From contig CAZMTK010000003.1 in the NCBI GenBank assembly GCA_964569245.1, forward strand, positions 178,702 through 242,701: 64,000 nucleotides of DNA, written 5' to 3'. The stretch comes from JAAYTY01 sp964569245. GTDB taxonomy: Bacteria; Fermentibacterota; Fermentibacteria; Fermentibacterales; Fermentibacteraceae. The notes below the pieces were generated by a model. That model worked only from the letters and a program-made list of their open reading frames with translations. It was not told the origin of the DNA and made no database searches. Positions within the stretch are counted from its first letter, which is position 1. Every line of letters starts with the position of its first letter. Positions 16,632-24,430 of the stretch are shown piece after piece. The translations under genes and the position numbers were made by a program.

Positions 16632-17222
16632 GTGATCCCTCCCGGGCACGGATTCCCGGACGCCCGGCGAGGGGCGGGGAGGGCAGGAACAGTCAGCAGG
16701 ACGTGTCTTGCGGCATTTCTCCTCGCGGCATCCGGCCGCGCGGTTCGCGGGAACGCTGTCGTCGGAGGTCCCCTTCGATCGGAGCGGTGTCGTGCTTTTC
16801 GAGGACGGGATGCACGCCATGCCTGTCTTCACGGGCATGATGCTCGTCGAGGAGGAAGGACTGCCGCGCCTGCCGGTGCTCCCCGGGCGGGTCACCCTGC
16901 CCACGGGGTGCGCCTCTCGTTCGCTCGAGGTGCTGGAAGCCGTCTGCTCCCCCCTGCCGGGCGAGAACAGGATTGCGCCGGCAGGGCCAGCGTCAGCAGC
17001 GTCTCGGCGGCCGGGATCTTCGCGGACGAGCTCTTCGCCTGCGAGAACGTCCCCGGAACGGACTGCTTCGTGACACGACCCGGGGAGACGCCCGGAGGCT
17101 CCCACAAAGCGCAGTGGAGCCTCGACTCGGGGGCAGGCGAAGCTCTCCCCTCCGGTGTCTGCCGGATAGTGGTGACAGGGCCGGGAGGATCGGCATCAGC
17201 CCGAGCCGTGGTCGCCAGATAG
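16632..17222 (+). pseudogene. Frame-disrupted gene for a small exported protein
   Basis: Coding signal switches frame twice inside this block. The first part (about 16690-16740) encodes a signal-peptide-like stretch (RTCLAAFLLAASGRA). The middle (about 16735-16975) reads well only in the next frame (LSSEVPFDRSGVVLFEDGMH ... LEVLEAVCSPLPGENRIAP). The end (about 16985-17222) returns to the first frame (SVSAAGIFADELFACENVPG ... RIVVTGPGGSASARAVVAR). High third-position GC follows the same switches. This fits a gene with two compensating indels, either a decaying gene or consensus sequence errors. I do not recognise the family. It occupies the 800-bp gap between the M16 genes and the amidohydrolase; nothing else is visible there. 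Confidence 0.45.
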
Positions 17223-17312
17223 GCGCATCTGCGCCGGGGCCGAGGGCCCGCTGGAACGAGCGGGTCCGCCCGTCGCAGTTCTCGCGCGAATCCCTCCAGA
17301 GCGGCGAATAGC

Positions 17313-18608
17313 ATGTCCCGGGATTCGTTCATGCTGGACGTCTCCGCCCTGGCGGACCCTTCGGCGGGCTTCGTCCGGGGAGGCTTCAGGATCCATGTGG
17401 AGTCGGGCGCGATCTCATCCATCGAGAGCAGGGCCCCGGACAGTGCCGCATCGAGACTCGTTGCCTTCCCGGGGTTCGTTCAGCCCCACCTGCACCTCTG
17501 CCAGACGCTCTTCCGGGGCATGGGGGAGGGGAGGACGCTACTCCAGTGGCTGGAGGAGAGGATCTGGCCTCTGGAGGCTGCGCATACGGAGGATACTCTT
17601 GCCGCATCCGTCATCTCCGGAATCACCGAGCTCATACGCTCCGGATGCACCGGGCTCGTGGACATGGGGAGCGTCGAAGGGTCGGGCGTCACGGTAGACA
17701 TCCTGCGCAGGACGGGCGTCAGGGCGGCGGCAGCCAATTCGCTCATGGATGCCGGACCCTCCGGTCTCGCGCGCGATCTGGGCTGGCTCGCCGAGGAATC
17801 GAAGAGGGTTGCTGCGGCTTGCGGAGGTCTCGTGCAGTGGGCGCTCGCTCCCAGGTTCGCCCTTTCCGCCAGCGACGCGCTCTGGGAGATGGCTGCAGCG
17901 CACCCTCCATCCGTCGCAAGGACAACCCACGCTGCGGAGGCTGCAGGAGAAGTCGCCATGCCGGTCATCGTCCGGGAGGGGGGCAACATCAGGTTCCTGG
18001 AGAGACGCCGATTCCTCGGCCCCAGGACGCTTCTCGCGCACTGCGTGCATCTCCGTCCGGGCGAGGCTGAGATTATGGCCGCCACGGGGACGTCGGCCGT
18101 CCACTGCCCCTGGGCCAACCTGAAGCTCGGAAGCGGGATCGCAGATGCGGCGGGGCTGTCGCGCGCGGGGGTCAGGCTCATGACGGCCTCGGATGGCGCA
18201 GCGTGCAGCAACAGCCTGGATGCCGCTTCGGCGGTGAAGCTCGGGATGGGGCTCATGTCGGTGGTCGCAGGGCCGGGGAGCGTCGATTCCAAGTCCTGGC
18301 TGGCCTCGATCACGAGCACTCCGGCCTCGGTCCTGGGATGGCCTTCGGGGCGCCTCGAGGCGGGGCTGTCTGCGGACCTGGCGGTGATCGAGTGCTCGGA
18401 GAGCGAGGCGGAGGAGCTCGAAACGGCCTCCGATCCGCTCCGCTACCTGCTGGAGCTCCATTGGCCGTCGAGGACGGTTCACACGATCGCTGCAGGCCGG
18501 TTCCTCATGAGGGACCGCGTGGTCACGGCCCCTCCCCCCATGCCGTGCAGCGTCGCGGAGGCCAGACGGAAGGTTCTCGAGCGTGCCGGCCTGGCAGCCG
18601 GGGCCTGA
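17313..18608 (+). CDS. Amidohydrolase, MTA/SAH deaminase-like (MtaD/TrzN group)
   Basis: A 431-residue metal-dependent deaminase of the amidohydrolase superfamily. Motifs: FVQPHLHLCQTLFRG (HxH metal ligands), RTTHAAE, LLAHCVHL, the HCPWANLKLGSGIA segment and TASDGAACSNSLD with the metal Asp, all strongly reminiscent of 5'-methylthioadenosine/S-adenosylhomocysteine deaminases, and of the EERIWPLEA segment before the barrel. Length is normal. Guanine, 8-oxoguanine or triazine-type substrates cannot be excluded by eye. The mtnP gene at 3.3-4.1 kb would compete for the same substrate if this is an MTA deaminase. It is followed immediately by priA. Confidence 0.82.
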   Translation: MSRDSFMLDVSALADPSAGFVRGGFRIHVESGAISSIESRAPDSAASRLVAFPGFVQPHLHLCQTLFRGMGEGRTLLQWLEERIWPLEAAHTEDTLAASVISGITELIRSGCTGLVDMGSVEGSGVTVDILRRTGVRAAAANSLMDAGPSGLARDLGWLAEESKRVAAACGGLVQWALAPRFALSASDALWEMAAAHPPSVARTTHAAEAAGEVAMPVIVREGGNIRFLERRRFLGPRTLLAHCVHLRPGEAEIMAATGTSAVHCPWANLKLGSGIADAAGLSRAGVRLMTASDGAACSNSLDAASAVKLGMGLMSVVAGPGSVDSKSWLASITSTPASVLGWPSGRLEAGLSADLAVIECSESEAEELETASDPLRYLLELHWPSRTVHTIAAGRFLMRDRVVTAPPPMPCSVAEARRKVLERAGLAAGA

Positions 18609-18609
18609 A

Positions 18610-21006
18610 GTGCGCAAAGATCTCCGTCCTCGTCTGGTCGAGGTCGCGGTCCCGAGACCGCTGACGAGAACCCTTACCTATTCGATCCCTCCGGCGCTCG
18701 ATGGAGGCGATCTCGTCGGCTGCAGGGTCGTGGTGAGGCTGGGAAGGCGCATCGTGACGGGCTTCGTGTGGGGCGCCTCGAGCGAGCCTCCCCGGCAGGA
18801 GCTCAGGAGCATAGAGGACAGGATCGACTCCGCCCCGCTTCTCCCGGTCCCGGTCCTGCGTCTCGTGCGTTGGGCGGCCTCCTACTACGCGGCGCCACCC
18901 GGAATGATGATGGCGGCCGCCTATCCGCCCGGGCTGCCCGGCACCGCCGTGAGGATGATCCAGGCGCAGGAGGGCGCGGTTCCGGTCGAGCTGAGAGGGC
19001 TCCTGGATGCGGACAGGGCGGTGCCTGTTTCCGAGCTGCTGACCGAATCGGCAGATCCCGTCTCTACCGAGCTCCTGATCGACTCCCTCGAGGCGTCAGG
19101 CGCTGTCAGGACATGGTGGGAGACGATCCGCCGTCCCGGAAGGAACCGTGACAGCCTGCTTCGTGCCTGCGGGACGGAGCGTGACATCCTCGACAGGGCC
19201 GCCGCTCTCAGACAGAGGGCTCCGAGGCAGGCGGGCCTTCTCGTCCTCCTGGCCTCCGCCGGAGGAAGGCTCCCCCTATCGGAGGCGCGCCGCAGGACGG
19301 GAATCGGCCCGCGATCCATCCGTGCGCTTGTCGAATCGGGTCTGATCGTCGAGGAGGCGATGGACGACCCTCCAGGATTGCGCATGCCCGGCGGGCTGCC
19401 GGCTCCCGCGGAGCTCCCCGCCCTTACAGCCGAGCAGTCGGCGGCCGTGGAGGCCGCAGCCTCTCCCTCGGCGAGGGGCGGCCCCGCAATCCTTCTGCAC
19501 GGAGTGACCGGAAGCGGCAAGACCGAGGTCTACGAGCGCGCCATCGCCAGGGTTCTCGAAGAGGGGCTGGGCGCCATCGTCCTGGTTCCCGAGATCTCTC
19601 TGACTCCTCAGCTCGTATCCAGGTTCGAGGAGCGCTTCCCGAGACAGGTCGCAGTTCTGCACAGCGGTCTCGCCGGATCCGAGCGGATAGAGGCCTGGAA
19701 CGATCTCAGGAACGGCAGGAGGCGCATCGCAATAGGCGCCCGCAGCGCGGTCTTCGCCCCGATCGCGAGAACGGGGCTGATAGTGGTGGACGAGGAGCAC
19801 GACCAGGGGTACAAGCAGGCGGAGGCTCCAAGGTACAACGCAAGGGATCTCGCTGTGGTCAGGGGCAGGCTGGAGCGCGCCGCAGTGGTCCTGGGATCGG
19901 CGACGCCATCTCTCGAGAGCTGGTGGAACGCCGGAAGGGGAGCCTACAGGCTTCACAGCCTCACTGCGAGAATAGACGGCAGGCCGATGCCCTCCTGCAG
20001 GATCTCGGCGGGCGCGGCATCGCAGGGAGATCTGCCTCGCGAGATAGCCGAGGCTCTCGGCAGGGTGCATGCGGAAGGCGGCAAGTCCATAGTTCTGATA
20101 AACCGGAGGGGCTTCGCCCCCTCGCTCGTCTGCAGGACGTGCGGCGCGCCGGAGAAGTGCCCGGGCTGCGGCATATCTCTGACGTTCCACAAGAGGGGGA
20201 TGTCGCTCAGATGCCACTACTGCGGCTTCTGGAAGCCCGTCCCAGCCAGGTGCGCGGTCTGCGGAGGAGGCTCGTTCTTGCACGAGGGACCTGGTGTGCA
20301 GAAGGTCGAGGAGCTCATCCGAGCAGGGATTCCCGGCATCAGGGTTTCGAGGCTGGACTCCGACACCGCGACAGGCGCGAAGTCTCACTGGGAAATACTC
20401 GGCAGGTTTGCCGGGGGCATGGCGGACGTGCTCCTGGGCACCCAGATGGTCGCGAAGGGGCACGACTTCCCGGACGTGACCCTGGTGGTGGTGCTGGCTG
20501 CCGACATGGGGCTCTCGATTCCGGACTTCCGTGCGGCGGAGAAGGTCTTCCAGCTTGTCGCCCAGGCGGCGGGCCGGGCCGGCAGGGGCGGCGAACCCGG
20601 GGAGGTGATCATCCAGGCGGCATCGAGGCACAGGGCTCTGGAGGCCGCCTGCCGGCACGACTATCAGGCGTTCGCGGAAGGTGAGATGCCGGTCCGCAGA
20701 GCCCTCGGCTATCCGCCGTTCAGCTACATTGTTCGCTTCCTGTGGAGCGGTCTGGACCCAGAGCGCACCGAGCGCGCCGCCAGGGCGTCGGTCGGAGGCG
20801 TTTCGGTCCGCGGGGTATCGCTTCTGGGCCCTATGCCGGCAGGGCTTCCCCGGATAGGCAGAAGGTGGAGATGGCATGCACTGGCCCGCTCGTCTTCGAG
20901 GAGGGCCCTGGCCGAGTTCCATGCGGCAGTGTCCAGGGCGCACGAGTCGGGAGGCGGCTCGGCGGTGCGGCTCGACATCGACGTCGATCCCCAGGACATG
21001 CTCTAG
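18610..21006 (+). CDS. priA: Primosomal protein N' (replication restart helicase PriA)
   Basis: A superfamily-2 DNA helicase that reloads the replisome at stalled forks. N-terminal 3'-DNA-binding domain (VPRPLTRTLTYSIP), then helicase core with Walker A GVTGSGKTEVY, DEEH box VVDEEHDQGYKQ, GSATPSLES, and the zinc-binding insertion with paired CxxC motifs (CRTCG, CPGC, CHYC, CAVC). About 798 residues, normal length. The GTG at 18610 follows two bases after the TGA of the amidohydrolase; an upstream in-frame GTG at 18583 would overlap that gene by 26 bases and is less likely. It converges on and overlaps the next gene by sharing the palindromic stop CTAG. Confidence 0.93.
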   Translation: MRKDLRPRLVEVAVPRPLTRTLTYSIPPALDGGDLVGCRVVVRLGRRIVTGFVWGASSEPPRQELRSIEDRIDSAPLLPVPVLRLVRWAASYYAAPPGMMMAAAYPPGLPGTAVRMIQAQEGAVPVELRGLLDADRAVPVSELLTESADPVSTELLIDSLEASGAVRTWWETIRRPGRNRDSLLRACGTERDILDRAAALRQRAPRQAGLLVLLASAGGRLPLSEARRRTGIGPRSIRALVESGLIVEEAMDDPPGLRMPGGLPAPAELPALTAEQSAAVEAAASPSARGGPAILLHGVTGSGKTEVYERAIARVLEEGLGAIVLVPEISLTPQLVSRFEERFPRQVAVLHSGLAGSERIEAWNDLRNGRRRIAIGARSAVFAPIARTGLIVVDEEHDQGYKQAEAPRYNARDLAVVRGRLERAAVVLGSATPSLESWWNAGRGAYRLHSLTARIDGRPMPSCRISAGAASQGDLPREIAEALGRVHAEGGKSIVLINRRGFAPSLVCRTCGAPEKCPGCGISLTFHKRGMSLRCHYCGFWKPVPARCAVCGGGSFLHEGPGVQKVEELIRAGIPGIRVSRLDSDTATGAKSHWEILGRFAGGMADVLLGTQMVAKGHDFPDVTLVVVLAADMGLSIPDFRAAEKVFQLVAQAAGRAGRGGEPGEVIIQAASRHRALEAACRHDYQAFAEGEMPVRRALGYPPFSYIVRFLWSGLDPERTERAARASVGGVSVRGVSLLGPMPAGLPRIGRRWRWHALARSSSRRALAEFHAAVSRAHESGGGSAVRLDIDVDPQDML

Positions 21007-21878
21007 GAGAGGCCTCCGAAGAGGTCGCCGGATCCGTTCTCGAACACCTCGCCCCTCCTCGTCCAGATCGTCTCCATGATCCTTCTCAGGAGATCCCCCT
21101 CCGGCGCCGCGCCGATCCTTCCCAGCGCCTCGTCGAGCAGGGCGGACGCCTCAGCCTCGGCCTCCTGCCGGGCTTGCGCCGGCTGACGCGAGGGAGCGCA
21201 CCCGGCAAGCAGCTCCGAGGCCCTTCCTGCCATCAGCCCTATGAGGAAGGCTTCGCCGGCGGCTTCTCGGGAGGCGCCGGCCTCGAGAGCCCCGCAGGAA
21301 GAGGCGAAACCTGCCAGCCTTCCGCTGTGCATGCGCCGAACCGCACTCGAGTCTAGGCTGGGCGGACGCTCAATGCCGGCCTTCTCCTCCCGAGTTCCCA
21401 GGGCGCCTTCCAGCTCCATCGAATACCCGGCGAGGATGCCCTGAGAACCCATGGCCCTCGTCGCATCCCCCAGGAGGACGAGCGCGTGGCGACTGCGGCA
21501 GGAGGCTAGGATCTCCAGGGCCAGCGGGACGAGCGCGTCGCCCGCCAGCAGCGCGTTCGCCTCTCCCACGGAGCGCCACACCTCGCGCCCAGCCCACTGC
21601 TTCGCCAGCCCTTCGAACCCGGGGAGCGTGACGTGGCTCAGAAGAGCGGCCCTGAGCATGCGGGACGCTACAGCAACGTGCATCGCCGAATCGGGGGGCG
21701 CTCCGCACCATGCCGCGGACCCGCAGGCCAGCAGGCTGCAGTCGTCCGACTGCGCTGCAGTGCGGACTGCCTTCCTGAGGACCCCTGCGAATTCCGGCGA
21801 GAGTTCAGACGCCCTTCCGGAGATCTGCTCCTCGACGGCCCGGTCGAGGGCCGACCTCAGGGCCAGGAGGGTCTGCAC
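21003..21878 (-). CDS. Isoprenyl diphosphate synthase-like protein without catalytic Asp motifs
   Basis: A 291-residue protein that follows the outline of the trans-isoprenyl diphosphate synthase fold: a segment aligned with the conserved core (REVWRSVGEANALLAGDALVPLALEIL, given here as residues about 98-124), ILAGYSMELEGALG, and MHSGRLAGFASSCGAL as in the MHxxKTGxLxxAS block. Both Asp-rich substrate and Mg sites are missing: where DDxxD is expected there is SHVTLPGFEG (81-90), and where the second DDxxD is expected there is IGLMAGRASELLAG. It should therefore not make prenyl diphosphates and is probably a pseudoenzyme or regulatory partner. GTG start, two bases after the cdaA stop. Family assignment rests on pattern reading only. 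Confidence 0.65.
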   Translation of the reverse strand: MQTLLALRSALDRAVEEQISGRASELSPEFAGVLRKAVRTAAQSDDCSLLACGSAAWCGAPPDSAMHVAVASRMLRAALLSHVTLPGFEGLAKQWAGREVWRSVGEANALLAGDALVPLALEILASCRSRHALVLLGDATRAMGSQGILAGYSMELEGALGTREEKAGIERPPSLDSSAVRRMHSGRLAGFASSCGALEAGASREAAGEAFLIGLMAGRASELLAGCAPSRQPAQARQEAEAEASALLDEALGRIGAAPEGDLLRRIMETIWTRRGEVFENGSGDLFGGLS

Positions 21879-21879
21879 T

Positions 21880-22668
21880 TCACGAGTTTCCCGTCAGGCG
21901 AAGGAGCTCCTCGCGCAGCATCTCCTCGCTGTGGGGACCCTCGAGCTGGCCTTCATGGGCGATCCTGAAGTCCCCCGACTCTTCGCTGACGATAACGACC
22001 ACGGCATCGGAGCGCTCTGCCAGCCCGAGGGCGGCCCTGTGGCGGGCTCCCAGCTTCAGCTTGAACCGGGTGTACTCCGCGAGCGGCAGGAAGGTGGAGG
22101 CCCGGACGAGCCTGTCGTCGCGGATCACAAGCGCTCCATCGTGAAGGGGGCCAGGAGGCTGCATCATCGAGACCACCAGCTCGGGCACGACTGGGAGGCG
22201 GTCGAGCTCGAGCCCCTCCCTGTAGTAGCTGTCCAGCACCTCGTTGCGCTCGATCACCATGAGGGCGCCGAGCCTGCGCCTGCGGAGGTGCACGCAGGCG
22301 TCAACGATGGCCTCGACTGTGTCCCTGCCGGTCCAGGCGGCCCTGCTGCGGAGCTTCCTGCTCAAACGGTATCCCTGCTCTGCGAGGATGTTGCGGATGT
22401 CCTCGTGGAAGACGACGATGGTAGTGAGGAACAGCACCCCTGTGAGGTTCTCCAGGAGGAAGCCTACCGCGTGCAGGTCCGGGAAGGCTCTCTTGAGAAG
22501 CGCGCCCGCCAGGAGGATCCCGGTGAAGGCGGTCACGACAACCATCGCGGGCGTCCTCCAGACGGAGCGGATCACCGCGCGGGCTGCGAAGGCCACGATG
22601 GCGATGTCGAGGACCTGGAGCAGCCAGAAGCCGTCTCTCGAGAAGATCGCGTGCCCAAGAGGCTCCAT
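21880..22668 (-). CDS. cdaA: Diadenylate cyclase CdaA (c-di-AMP synthase)
   Basis: A 262-residue membrane DAC-domain protein that makes cyclic di-AMP from two ATP. Three hydrophobic segments occupy residues about 13-95, then the DAC domain with the catalytic PLHDGALVI and the GARHRAALGLAE block; SEESGDFRIAHEG follows. Length and order match CdaA rather than DisA or CdaS. The ATG overlaps the folP stop (ATGA). c-di-AMP typically controls potassium and osmotic balance and cell-wall homeostasis. In many bacteria cdaA is near folP or glmM, so this context is familiar. Confidence 0.95.
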   Translation of the reverse strand: MEPLGHAIFSRDGFWLLQVLDIAIVAFAARAVIRSVWRTPAMVVVTAFTGILLAGALLKRAFPDLHAVGFLLENLTGVLFLTTIVVFHEDIRNILAEQGYRLSRKLRSRAAWTGRDTVEAIVDACVHLRRRRLGALMVIERNEVLDSYYREGLELDRLPVVPELVVSMMQPPGPLHDGALVIRDDRLVRASTFLPLAEYTRFKLKLGARHRAALGLAERSDAVVVIVSEESGDFRIAHEGQLEGPHSEEMLREELLRLTGNS

Positions 22669-23864
22669 CAGCCCACCCCCCCGATCACCGCGTGAGCAAC
22701 ATGCACAGCCGCCGCAGTGCGGGCAACGTCATGGACTCTCAGGACATCTACCTTTCCACAGGAGATCGCGGCGACGGCTATGCCCGCTTCGTCGCGCCCT
22801 GCGGGCTCGGCGATGCCTGTGAGTTCGCCGATGAACCTCTTCCGGGAGTAGCCCAGGACCGTCCTGCATCCTGTTCCCCTGAACTCGGCAGCCCTGCGGA
22901 CGAGAAGGAGGTTGTCCTCCAGCCGCTTACCGAATCCGAGGCCTGGATCTACCAGGATCCGGCCGCGCGGAACGCCTGCGGCCAGAGCGGCCGAAACCCG
23001 CTCCTCGAGGAAGGAGTAGACCTCGCCCACAGCGTCGTCGTACCATGGGGCATCCTGCATGGTCGCAGGCACGCCCTTCATGTGCATGAGGACCACCGGC
23101 ACGCCCTCGGCCGCCGCGAGCCTGGCCATTGCGGATTCTCCTAGGGCGGTGACGTCGTTGATCATGTCAGCTCCCTCGAGCAGGGCCGCCCGGGCCACCT
23201 CGGCGCTGGACGTGTCCACCGACAGAGGCAGGCCGGGATCGGCCGAGCGTATGCCCCGGATCACCGGCAGAATCCTCTCGATCTGCACAGCGGCTTCCAC
23301 GGGAATGGAGCCCGGCCGCGTGGATTCCGCGCCGACGTCCACGACCGCGGCGCCCTGGTCACGCATCTCGAGGGCGCGTTCGACTGCCCTGAGGGGCTCA
23401 ACGTAGAGGCCTCCGTCCGAGAACGAGTCGGGAGTCACGTTCAGAATGCCCATGAGCAGAGGTGCGCCTCCGAACCTCAGCGCGCCGTGCCGGAGGGGGA
23501 TCTCCGACGGGAGATCAGGCGGGGAGAGCGCGGCTTCCACGGCTGCAGCCAGGCCCGCAAGCCCGAACGGCTGGCCCTCGAGCGACTTCGCCGCCAGCCT
23601 GAAGTGACGTGGCATGCCGACGAGAATAGCGTCTGTGCGATCGCAGGAGCAGCACACCGCCCCCCTTGCAACCATGGCGTCTCCGCCGGAGGAGAGCATG
23701 CACTGCTTCAGTATGTTCGCCGCGGGAGGCGACAGGGGGCCTGTCTTCATCACGACCAGATCCGCCCGGGAGGCGAACCGCTCCCAGCCGGCCGGGTCGG
23801 CGCCCACGAGATCGAGCTCCCTGCGCCATTCCGTCTCGGAGTCTAGGAAGAGGCGCCGGATCAT
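22668..23864 (-). CDS. folP: Dihydropteroate synthase with N-terminal extension
   Basis: Condenses p-aminobenzoate with 6-hydroxymethyl-dihydropterin diphosphate in folate synthesis. The TIM-barrel domain starts near residue 130 with LLMGILNVTPDSFSDGG, followed by VDVGAESTRPGS, LSVDTSSAEVARAAL, GADMINDVTAL, VVLMHMKG, ILVDPGLGFGK and LGYSRKRFIGEL, all catalytic-site motifs. About 130 extra N-terminal residues (PPAANILKQCMLSSGGDAMV, DAILVGMPRHFR) form a domain known from a subset of long DHPS proteins. The ATG at 23864 overlaps the folE stop (ATGA). 398 residues. Confidence 0.94.
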   Translation of the reverse strand: MIRRLFLDSETEWRRELDLVGADPAGWERFASRADLVVMKTGPLSPPAANILKQCMLSSGGDAMVARGAVCCSCDRTDAILVGMPRHFRLAAKSLEGQPFGLAGLAAAVEAALSPPDLPSEIPLRHGALRFGGAPLLMGILNVTPDSFSDGGLYVEPLRAVERALEMRDQGAAVVDVGAESTRPGSIPVEAAVQIERILPVIRGIRSADPGLPLSVDTSSAEVARAALLEGADMINDVTALGESAMARLAAAEGVPVVLMHMKGVPATMQDAPWYDDAVGEVYSFLEERVSAALAAGVPRGRILVDPGLGFGKRLEDNLLLVRRAAEFRGTGCRTVLGYSRKRFIGELTGIAEPAGRDEAGIAVAAISCGKVDVLRVHDVARTAAAVHVAHAVIGGVG

Positions 23865-24430
23865 CTCTCGCTTATGGACCTGCCTATGAGGGCGAGGGCT
23901 TCGGTCCTGGTCTCCAGCTTCCGCAGGTATCCCCGCATCGCGGACGTGACGATCCTGGAATCCCGCTTCTTGACCCCCCGGATCGCAAGGCACATGTGCT
24001 CGGCCTCCATGACGACCATGACGCCCTTCGCCTGGATCTCCGACATCAGCCTGTCGGCGATCTCGGTGGTCAGGCTTTCCTGGATCGTGAGCCGCGCAGC
24101 CATCAGCTCCACCGTCTCCACTATGGCGCTCAGACCGGCGATCCTGTCGTTGGCCGGCAGGTACACGACGTCGCACCTGCCCACGTAGGGCAGCAGATGG
24201 TGCTCGCAGAGGGACGCGAAGCTTATGTCCTTGACTATGATGAGCTCGTTCTGGCCAGCCGAGGAGAACGTCCTGACGGTGGAGGGCTGCTGCTGGTCCA
24301 CACCGCGGCAGAGCTCCGCATAGGCCCTCGCAACCCGGCAGGGGGTGTCTCTGAGTCCCTCGCGCTCCGGGTCCTCGCCGAGGCCCTCGAGGATCATCCT
24401 CACTCCCTGCGCGATCCTATCTAGATCCAC
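23861..24430 (-). CDS. folE: GTP cyclohydrolase I
   Basis: First enzyme of folate (tetrahydropterin) synthesis: GTP to 7,8-dihydroneopterin triphosphate. Seen: DTPCRVARAYAEL, the zinc-binding SLCEHHLLPYVG with Cys and two His, RIAGLSAIVETVELMAARL, QESLTTEIADRL, and EAEHMCLAIRGVKKRDSRIVTSAMRG with the second zinc Cys. The GTG at 24430 is preferred because it gives a normal 189-residue protein beginning VDLDRIAQGV; an ATG at 24478 would overlap ftsH by 62 bases. Part of folE-folP-cdaA. Confidence 0.94.
   Translation of the reverse strand: MDLDRIAQGVRMILEGLGEDPEREGLRDTPCRVARAYAELCRGVDQQQPSTVRTFSSAGQNELIIVKDISFASLCEHHLLPYVGRCDVVYLPANDRIAGLSAIVETVELMAARLTIQESLTTEIADRLMSEIQAKGVMVVMEAEHMCLAIRGVKKRDSRIVTSAMRGYLRKLETRTEALALIGRSISER

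Noticed and set aside
21001..21006. Overlapping convergent stop codons of priA and the isoprenoid-synthase-like gene as a regulatory device
   Set aside because: The shared palindromic CTAG is neat, but in a compact genome it is best explained by chance and tight packing.
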